Position numbers and translations under genes: made by a program
The notes under the pieces: generated by a model
Told to the model about the DNA's origin: nothing
Database searches by the model: none
What the model saw: the letters and a program-made list of their open reading frames with translations, nothing else
In this document: piece by piece, positions 5,429 through 9,905 of the stretch
Layout: each line of letters begins with the position of its first letter
Position numbering within the stretch: the stretch's first letter is position 1
Source: an uncultured bacterium
GTDB lineage: Bacteria; Cyanobacteriota; Vampirovibrionia; Gastranaerophilales; Gastranaerophilaceae
Length of the DNA: 9,905 bases
Reading direction: 5' to 3'
Assembly (NCBI GenBank): GCA_900314375.1
Contig: OMVC01000022.1
Span: 1 to 9,905 of the forward strand

Positions 5429-7198
5429 ATGACGACAATGGAAACAACCGTACTGGAAAATATAAATTCCCCATCGGATGTAAAAAAACTTACAATAGAA
5501 CAAATGCATATATTATCTGAAGAAATCAGAAAAGGTATTCTTAATCGTGTAGATAAAATCGGCGGGCATTTAGGACCTGATTTAGGGATTGTAGAGGCGA
5601 CAATAGCCTTGCATTATGTATTCAATTCGCCTGTTGATAAATTAGTATTTGATGTATCTCATCAATGTTATCCGCATAAAATGCTGACAGGCAGAAAGGA
5701 AGGATTTTTAAATCCGACAGAACATCCTGAAATCTCAGGATATTCAAATCAAAATGAAAGTGAACATGACCATTTTATGATAGGACATACCTCAACTTCT
5801 GTATCTTTAGTGGCCGGATTAGCAAAAGCAAGAGATTTAAAAGGGGAAAATTATAATGTAATAGCCTTAATCGGCGACGGTTCATTATCAGGCGGAGAAG
5901 CTTTCGAAGGTTTAAATAATTCTTCTGTCTTAAATTCGAATTTTATTGTTATTGTTAACGACAACGAAATGTCAATTGCGCAAAACCAAGGCGGTTTATA
6001 CAAAAATTTACAGTTATTAAGAGAAACGAACGGACAATGTGAAAACAATTGGTTTAAAGCGTTCGGTTTTGATTATATTTATGTGGAAGAAGGAAATAAT
6101 GTTGAGAAATTAATAGAAGCCTTCAATAAAGTTAAAGACACCGATCATCCTGTTGTAGTTCATATTCATACATTGAAGGGTAAGGGGTATGAACCTGCCG
6201 TTAGTAATAAGGAATGGGGACATTGGTCAATGCCGGGGTTGTTGAGCCAAAATTCTTCATCAAACGGCACAGTGCCTGAATGTTATGAAACAATAACAAA
6301 AGATTATATATTAAATAAGGTAAAAGAGGATAAATCGGTAATTGCCGTAAATGCTGCAACACCGGGGGTATTTTGGTGGGATGAAGAATTCAGAAATAAA
6401 TTAGGTAAAAATTATACTGATGTGGGTATTGCAGAACAACATGCGGTCGGATATTCTTCAGGACTCGCGACAGGCGGAGCAAAACCTATATTTGGAGTTA
6501 TGACATCATTTATTCAAAGGGCTTATGACCAATTATCACAGGATTTAGCGTTGAATAATTCTCCTGCTACTATTCTTGTATATTGGGGCGGAATTTCAAG
6601 CGCTGACTGTACGCATTTGGGCTTGTTTGATATTCCTTTGATTTGTAATATCCCAAATATCGTATATTTAGCGCCTACTTGTAAAGAAGAATATTTAAAA
6701 ATGCTTGATTGGTCTGTCGAACAAACAGATTATTCGGTCGCAATAAGAGTCCCGACTTGTAACTATGTATCAACAGGGATTGAAGATAATACGGATTATT
6801 CAATCTTGAATAAATATTCTCTTGTTTCGCGCGGTTCAAAGGTGGCAATACTGGGACTTGGTGATTTGTTTGAACTCGGTAAATCCGTAAAAGAAGAATT
6901 AAAATCACGCTTGGGTATTGATGCAACTTTAATCAATCCGAAATTTATTACAGGGGTTGATGAGGAACTTTTAAATTCTTTGAAATCCGATCATGATGTT
7001 GTTATTACCCTCGAAAACGGAACTTTAGACGGCGGATTTGGCGAAAAAATCTCAAGATTTTACGGAAATTCAAATGTAAAAGTTTTGAATTACGGTGCTG
7101 ATAAAGAATTTAACGACAGAGTTCCTTTGGATGAATTATTAACAAGATATCATTTGAAAAAAGAAATGATAGTTGATGATATAGCTTCAATAATATAA
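5429..7198 (+). CDS. dxs: Short DXS-family (1-deoxyxylulose-5-phosphate synthase-like) ThDP enzyme
   Basis: The product has 589 residues, against about 620 in E. coli DXS, which condenses pyruvate and glyceraldehyde 3-phosphate to start the MEP isoprenoid pathway. The thiamine-diphosphate machinery is intact: H47 (GGHLG), H78 (SHQ), H120 (GHTSTS), GDG at 149-151 with N179 (NDNEMS), H265 and E336 in IAEQHAV. Two features differ. About 40 residues of the linker between the ThDP domain and the GF-Y-I strand are missing (near residues 190-208). The E. coli phosphate-binding arginines R420 and R478 are Trp386 and Thr443, and Y392 is Met358, although D393, H396 and R364 are kept. The acceptor may therefore not be glyceraldehyde 3-phosphate. 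AAGGAG overlaps the stop of the flavodoxin gene, giving tight coupling; a terminator follows. Family membership is certain, the DXS reaction is doubtful, and a canonical dxs elsewhere would be expected. Confidence 0.9.
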   Translation: MTTMETTVLENINSPSDVKKLTIEQMHILSEEIRKGILNRVDKIGGHLGPDLGIVEATIALHYVFNSPVDKLVFDVSHQCYPHKMLTGRKEGFLNPTEHPEISGYSNQNESEHDHFMIGHTSTSVSLVAGLAKARDLKGENYNVIALIGDGSLSGGEAFEGLNNSSVLNSNFIVIVNDNEMSIAQNQGGLYKNLQLLRETNGQCENNWFKAFGFDYIYVEEGNNVEKLIEAFNKVKDTDHPVVVHIHTLKGKGYEPAVSNKEWGHWSMPGLLSQNSSSNGTVPECYETITKDYILNKVKEDKSVIAVNAATPGVFWWDEEFRNKLGKNYTDVGIAEQHAVGYSSGLATGGAKPIFGVMTSFIQRAYDQLSQDLALNNSPATILVYWGGISSADCTHLGLFDIPLICNIPNIVYLAPTCKEEYLKMLDWSVEQTDYSVAIRVPTCNYVSTGIEDNTDYSILNKYSLVSRGSKVAILGLGDLFELGKSVKEELKSRLGIDATLINPKFITGVDEELLNSLKSDHDVVITLENGTLDGGFGEKISRFYGNSNVKVLNYGADKEFNDRVPLDELLTRYHLKKEMIVDDIASII

Positions 7199-7210
7199 AA
7201 AAAATGGAGC

Positions 7211-7246
7211 AAAACAGCAATCTGATAAGACGGGTTGCTGTTTTTT
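7211..7246 (+). terminator. Rho-independent terminator of the flavodoxin-DXS operon
   Basis: AAAACAGCAA (7211-7220) pairs with TTGCTGTTTT (7235-7244) around a 14-nt loop, followed by further T residues. It lies 12 bp after the stop. Confidence 0.85.
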
Positions 7247-7250
7247 GTTG

Positions 7251-7267
7251 TAAAATTCTTATGAGGT
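7251..7267 (+). promoter_or_regulatory. Possible -10 and ribosome site for the small gene at 7275
   Basis: TAAAAT (7251-7256) is a fair -10, and GAGGT (7263-7267) sits 7 nt before a TTG codon at 7275, which decides the start. If the -10 is right, the leader is only about 12 nt. The only nearby ATG (7261) is out of frame and opens a five-codon reading frame whose TGA overlaps the TTG. Confidence 0.35.
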
Positions 7268-7274
7268 ACAGATT

Positions 7275-7589
7275 TTGATACTTGCAGAGTACGCAAAATA
7301 TTTGCAGGAACACAATGAAGAATTATTGCAAAATAAACTCACCCCGATAGAATTATTGGGCCCTTGGTTGCGCGCAATAATAAATAAAAATCCGAAAAAT
7401 AACGTTGATAAAATAATACATAAAGAGTTGATGTATGCCGAAAATGAAAACGGGGATTATATAATAGTCGGTAAATCCGAAAGCGGCCGAAAATTGGCAA
7501 CTGCTTTAATTAATTTTGCTCAGAGTTATAAGAATTATAATCATGCAAAATGGATGGAAATGCTTGAAAAAAATTATCATCAAAAATAA
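7275..7589 (+). CDS. Small cytosolic protein of unknown function, TTG start
   Basis: The product has 104 residues, with no signal peptide, membrane helix or cysteine. It looks almost wholly helical: an N-terminal amphipathic stretch (EYAKYLQEHNEELLQ), then LTPIELLGPWLRAIINKNP, then a hydrophilic hairpin-like centre (ENENGDYIIVGKSESG), then a C-terminal helix rich in Lys, Tyr and Trp. I do not recognise it. The first in-frame ATG is codon 53, so the TTG with a well-spaced GAGG is preferred; a start deep inside would remove half the protein. It lies between the DXS operon terminator and a convergent terminator shared with mscL, so it appears to be a single-gene transcript. It might be a small regulatory or toxin/antitoxin-like protein, but nothing in the sequence shows that. 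Confidence 0.65.
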   Translation: MILAEYAKYLQEHNEELLQNKLTPIELLGPWLRAIINKNPKNNVDKIIHKELMYAENENGDYIIVGKSESGRKLATALINFAQSYKNYNHAKWMEMLEKNYHQK

Positions 7590-7625
7590 ATGCGACGGTT
7601 CATATTAAACCGCCGCATTTATTTT
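7583..7625. terminator. Shared convergent terminator
   Basis: AAAATAAATGCGACGGTT (7583-7600) pairs with 7608-7625 with one mismatch around a 7-nt loop. In minus-strand RNA that mismatch becomes a G-U pair, so the hairpin is slightly better for mscL. The TAA of the small gene lies inside the left arm. A-run and T-run flanks allow action in both directions. Confidence 0.8.
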
Positions 7626-7636
7626 ATAAAGCCGAA

Positions 7637-8137
7637 TTATTGTTCATTACTTAATTCAGAAGTACAATTCGGGCATTTTGTTGCACGAATATCAATTTGT
7701 GTAAAGCAATGAGGGCAAGTTTTGGTTGTTGCGGCAGATTCTGTTGCAGCTTCTTTTTTAGCAGCAGCTTGCAATTTGTTGATACCTTTAATAAGTAAAA
7801 ATACTGCGAATGCAACTAAAACGAAGCTTATTAAAGTATTAATAAATACCCCGTAATTGATAGTAACCGCACCTGCAGCTTTCGCAGCTTCCAATGAATC
7901 ATAATGCGGAATATTGCCTAAATCATCCAATTTTGTAGGCATTGTAAAATACAAGTTGGCAAAATCAACTTTGCCCATCAACCATCCTAACGGAGGCATG
8001 ATAACATCATTAACCATTGAATCTACAATTTTACCGAAAGCGGCACCGATAATGATACCAACAGCCATGTCTATTACGTTTCCGCGAATAGCAAAAGCTT
8101 TAAATTCACTCAATTCTCTTTTCAAAAAGTTTAGCAT
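7637..8137 (-). CDS. mscL: Large-conductance mechanosensitive channel MscL with C-terminal zinc ribbon
   Basis: The product has 166 residues, against about 136 in E. coli. MscL forms a pentameric inner-membrane pore that opens under membrane tension and releases solutes during hypo-osmotic shock. The N-terminus is textbook: FKAFAIRGNVIDMAVGIIIG (12-31), AAFGKIVDSMVNDVIMPPLG (32-51), with TM1 about 17-45 and TM2 about 95-117. The periplasmic loop (52-92) is ordinary. After TM2 an Ala/Lys linker replaces the usual cytoplasmic helix bundle and ends in a four-cysteine ribbon, CPHC (141-144) and CPNC (155-158), likely binding one zinc. From memory, related ribbons occur in MscL of Cyanobacteria and Bacteroidetes. 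AAGGAG lies 7 nt before the ATG. The PurD-like gene ends 17 bp upstream, so the two are probably co-transcribed. Confidence 0.97.
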   Translation of the reverse strand: MLNFLKRELSEFKAFAIRGNVIDMAVGIIIGAAFGKIVDSMVNDVIMPPLGWLMGKVDFANLYFTMPTKLDDLGNIPHYDSLEAAKAAGAVTINYGVFINTLISFVLVAFAVFLLIKGINKLQAAAKKEAATESAATTKTCPHCFTQIDIRATKCPNCTSELSNEQ

Positions 8138-8154
8138 ATATATTCTCCTTTTTC

Positions 8155-9399
8155 CTACTGTATTTTATCACAAATATCTTTTCTGTAATTCATTCCGTCA
8201 AACTTTATTACGGATAAATCTTGAGCCAAATATTCCTTTGCCCTTGTTAATGTTTTGGAAGTTCTTGTTATCGCAAAACAATTCCCCTGATGTGTATATA
8301 TATTTACACCATTTTGTTTTATGCCGATAAAATCTATGTTATCAATGTCTTCACAAATATCCAGATTATTAATTAATCGATTTTCTAATTGTGCTGATAC
8401 TATTGCGGTTATCGAATGTAAATTGTTGGTTTTGATTATTTCATATTCATCAGAAAAAGCCCCGTTTATACATGAATAAATAATTTCAATAATATCATCT
8501 TCTAAAATATTCAAAACGGTTCTGCAATCGTGATTTTGGAAAAATGGTTTCAAGTCTTCCGCTAAAAATTCATCATCACCCGTCAAGATACATTCAATAC
8601 CCAGAATTCCCATATACGGATTGCCTTTTTGCTCAAAATTAACAAGAATATTATCAACAAGCGGTTTTAGTTTTTTTAATATTTTGTTCGAAATCCGATA
8701 ATCAGGAGCATAAGAACCTACACCATCCGTAAAATCCCCCTCCAAATTGCCTGTTGCAAATTTCAAATTGGCAACCGCTGTAATCGGAAGTGCACTGTAT
8801 CCGTCAGTGAAATAATATACGGTAAAATTTGTACCATATATGTAATCTTCTATTATAAGATCTTCTTCCCCGTTGTTAAAAAGTGTTTCTATATAATCAG
8901 ATGCATACTTCATTGTCGGGCAAATCATTTTATCATTATTTAGACCTGTTGCGGTTTGGCTTTTTATGAGAACAGGAAAGCTTGAAGTCTTTAAATAATC
9001 AAGAGCTGTTTGGAATTTATTGAATATCCCGAATTTAGGGCTTTTTGCATTATTTTTATACAGGAATTTTCGTACCTGAATTTTATTCAAAATCGTATTA
9101 CAAATATTTTTATTCGGCGCGAATATGTTTTGACCGTTTGATTGGAAAAAAGAAACTATATCTGATTTAAATGCTTCGTTGGAGGTTGGAATTGTTAAAT
9201 CAATATTATTATCCAACGCAAATTTTAATAATCCTGTCAAATCATCTTCTCTAATGTCAATATTTTCATATACATCATTTGTAACCCCGTTACCCGGAGC
9301 TGCAAAAATTTTTTCGACATTAGGTATTGAATGCAGTTTCTTTGCAAGGGCGCTTATTACAGCACCTTTGCCAATAAGCAAAATATTCTTATTTCCCAT
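8155..9399 (-). CDS. PurD-like ATP-grasp protein with altered active site
   Basis: The product has 414 residues, close to E. coli PurD (about 429), the phosphoribosylamine-glycine ligase of purine synthesis. Homology is visible along the whole length: NILLIGKG (5-12), IFAAPGNG (31-38), IDLTI (66-70), the ATP-grasp lysine in VLIKS (143-147), LIIEDYIYG (181-189), FTDGVGSYAP (223-232) for NTGGMGAYSP, and MNYRKDI (403-409) for the C-terminal RKDI. Many catalytic motifs are changed: GGREHA is KGAVISA, the GPE loop is TSN, the GLAAGKG loop is TATGLNND, and EFNCRFGDPE is EDLKPFFQNH, losing the metal-binding Asn and the following Arg. It is therefore probably a paralog with another ligase substrate, or a degenerate copy. 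The ATG matches the family N-terminus, has no ribosome site and follows TATAAT by 6 nt. mscL lies 17 bp downstream, an autotransporter 21 bp upstream. Confidence 0.85.
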   Translation of the reverse strand: MGNKNILLIGKGAVISALAKKLHSIPNVEKIFAAPGNGVTNDVYENIDIREDDLTGLLKFALDNNIDLTIPTSNEAFKSDIVSFFQSNGQNIFAPNKNICNTILNKIQVRKFLYKNNAKSPKFGIFNKFQTALDYLKTSSFPVLIKSQTATGLNNDKMICPTMKYASDYIETLFNNGEEDLIIEDYIYGTNFTVYYFTDGYSALPITAVANLKFATGNLEGDFTDGVGSYAPDYRISNKILKKLKPLVDNILVNFEQKGNPYMGILGIECILTGDDEFLAEDLKPFFQNHDCRTVLNILEDDIIEIIYSCINGAFSDEYEIIKTNNLHSITAIVSAQLENRLINNLDICEDIDNIDFIGIKQNGVNIYTHQGNCFAITRTSKTLTRAKEYLAQDLSVIKFDGMNYRKDICDKIQ

Positions 9400-9405
9400 A
9401 GCCGG

Positions 9406-9414
9406 ATTATAACA
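9406..9414 (-). promoter_or_regulatory. Extended -10 giving a probable leaderless transcript of the PurD-like gene
   Basis: On the minus strand TGT-TATAAT (9414-9406) is followed by six bases (CCGGCT) and the ATG at 9399. No ribosome site is present. It lies just past the stop of the autotransporter gene, so the PurD-like gene and mscL can be transcribed apart from it. Confidence 0.6.
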
Positions 9415-9420
9415 TAAAAT

Positions 9421-9905
9421 TTATAACTTTTCTACATTAGCTTTTATAGCGGTGCGGGTAGTTTTGTTAAGCTTTTGTTTTTGAGTGACGGAAAGTTGTT
9501 TTAAGACTTTTTTAGCACCGACATTTTTCATTTCCGTAGGGGAATTGCTATTGTCATGCTGAACTCGTTTCAGCATCTTACCATCTTGCCCTGAATGACG
9601 TAAAAGACTTACCCCCTTGACATCCTGTCTTGTTGACATCTTTGAATCTTTTTGAACTTTTTGTGGTCTGCTGTAATCTCGTCCTAATGCCCATCTGAAA
9701 CCAAGAGTTAACGCAACACCGTTTCTGCCGCCATGTCTTAACATCGCCTGCCCGTAAGCAGAAAATTTATCCGCCCAAGTCCTTTGCAACCCGACACCAT
9801 ACTCTACATAAGGTTTTGTGTGCATTTCAGGAAGTTTTACACCATCTGCCGTTGCATTAGTTTCATTTAATAAGTTCCAAACCATACCAACAGACGCATA
9901 AGGCT
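9421..9905 (-). CDS. Autotransporter-type outer-membrane beta-barrel, C-terminal end, with extra tail
   Basis: The frame is open to the right edge, giving 161 visible codons; the passenger and most of the barrel are outside. The visible start reads PYASVGMVWNLLNE, then alternating amphipathic strands (KPYVEYGVGLQRTW, FSAYGQAMLRHGG) and a last strand NGVALTLGFRWALG. This matches the end of autotransporter barrels, which insert into the outer membrane through the BAM machinery. Such barrels normally stop at this aromatic-rich strand. Here about 84 hydrophilic, Lys-rich residues follow. Part of that tail (RHSGQDGKMLKRVQHDN) is encoded by a palindromic repeat at 9553-9599. The tail would lie in the periplasm, or result from loss of the original stop. 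The upstream ATG at 9885 is inside the barrel and is not the true start. Confidence 0.85.
   Translation of the reverse strand, partial: PYASVGMVWNLLNETNATADGVKLPEMHTKPYVEYGVGLQRTWADKFSAYGQAMLRHGGRNGVALTLGFRWALGRDYSRPQKVQKDSKMSTRQDVKGVSLLRHSGQDGKMLKRVQHDNSNSPTEMKNVGAKKVLKQLSVTQKQKLNKTTRTAIKANVEKL
9553..9599. repeat. Palindromic REP-like intergenic-type element inserted in frame
   Basis: The element is bounded by GTCAT (9553-9557) and ATGAC (9595-9599). It holds a perfect internal hairpin, ATGCTGAA (9556-9563) and TTCAGCAT (9569-9576), around CTCGT. From memory, sequences of the type GTCATGCTGAA-n5-TTCAGCATCT are scattered in many copies through diverse bacterial genomes, usually between genes. 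Here it is translated in frame on the minus strand as HSGQDGKMLKRVQHD. Confidence 0.7.
9617..9640. repeat. Short direct repeat next to the palindromic element
   Basis: TTGACATC occurs at 9617-9624 and 9633-9640, separated by 8 bp. It lies in the same post-barrel tail (encoding STRQDVKG on the minus strand) and may belong to the same repeat-rich insertion. Confidence 0.35.

Noticed and set aside
4856..7198. Ordinary MEP-pathway operon (dxs plus electron donor)
   Set aside because: The flavodoxin carries a signal peptide and the DXS-like protein lacks the phosphate-binding arginines, so a standard isoprenoid role should not be assumed.
7914..8330. A 138-codon plus-strand frame across mscL and the PurD-like gene
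   Set aside because: Both minus-strand genes are recognised families, and the plus frame spans their junction, so it is a shadow.
1..9905. Defence island, toxin-antitoxin pair, prophage or CRISPR array
   Set aside because: No nuclease, integrase, reverse transcriptase, antitoxin DNA-binding fold or regularly spaced repeat was found on either strand.

Overview
The window is low-GC (roughly 30 percent by eye) and comes from a bacterium with an outer membrane. It carries the C-terminal barrel of an autotransporter, Sec signal peptides, AAGGAG ribosome sites and TATAAT promoters. The very low GC, the zinc-ribbon MscL, and a protein whose N-terminus carries an Asn-rich stretch ending in 'PTFG' resemble, from memory, gut Vampirovibrionia (Gastranaerophilales, formerly Melainabacteria). 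A low-GC gut alphaproteobacterium or elusimicrobial lineage cannot be excluded. This assignment is inference; there is no rRNA or marker gene here.

Left part (1-3959). A membrane-anchored coiled protein runs off the left edge on the minus strand and diverges from a plus-strand series. That series is a secreted four-cysteine orphan, an HEVRH metallopeptidase-like protein, and a small stand-alone CheR-type methyltransferase with a low-complexity N-terminus. Next comes a two-TM orphan whose ATG sits exactly 6 nt after a TATAAT box, as in a leaderless gene.

Middle (3960-7625). A 58-residue single-cluster ferredoxin has its own promoter and an operator-like inverted repeat. A perfect 36-bp palindromic terminator separates it from a convergent membrane-anchored coiled-coil orphan. 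A tight two-gene operon follows: an exported flavodoxin-like protein, then a short DXS-family thiamine-diphosphate enzyme. The DXS-like protein keeps its cofactor residues but has lost both arginines that bind the glyceraldehyde-3-phosphate phosphate in canonical DXS. A strong terminator ends this operon. A small TTG-started orphan then meets the minus-strand block at a shared terminator.

Right part (7637-9905, all minus). Transcription order is autotransporter C-terminus, PurD-like ATP-grasp protein, MscL. The PurD-like gene also has TATAAT-N6-ATG and no ribosome site. It keeps the PurD fold signature but lacks most active-site motifs. The autotransporter has an unusual post-barrel tail, part of which is encoded by an in-frame palindromic intergenic-type repeat.

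No classical defence system, CRISPR array, insertion sequence, tRNA or rRNA is visible. The most interesting signals are two active-site-altered paralogs of core enzymes (DXS and PurD), two matching leaderless-type promoters, and the repeat-derived tail on the outer-membrane protein. No stretch over 300 bases lacks a gene.
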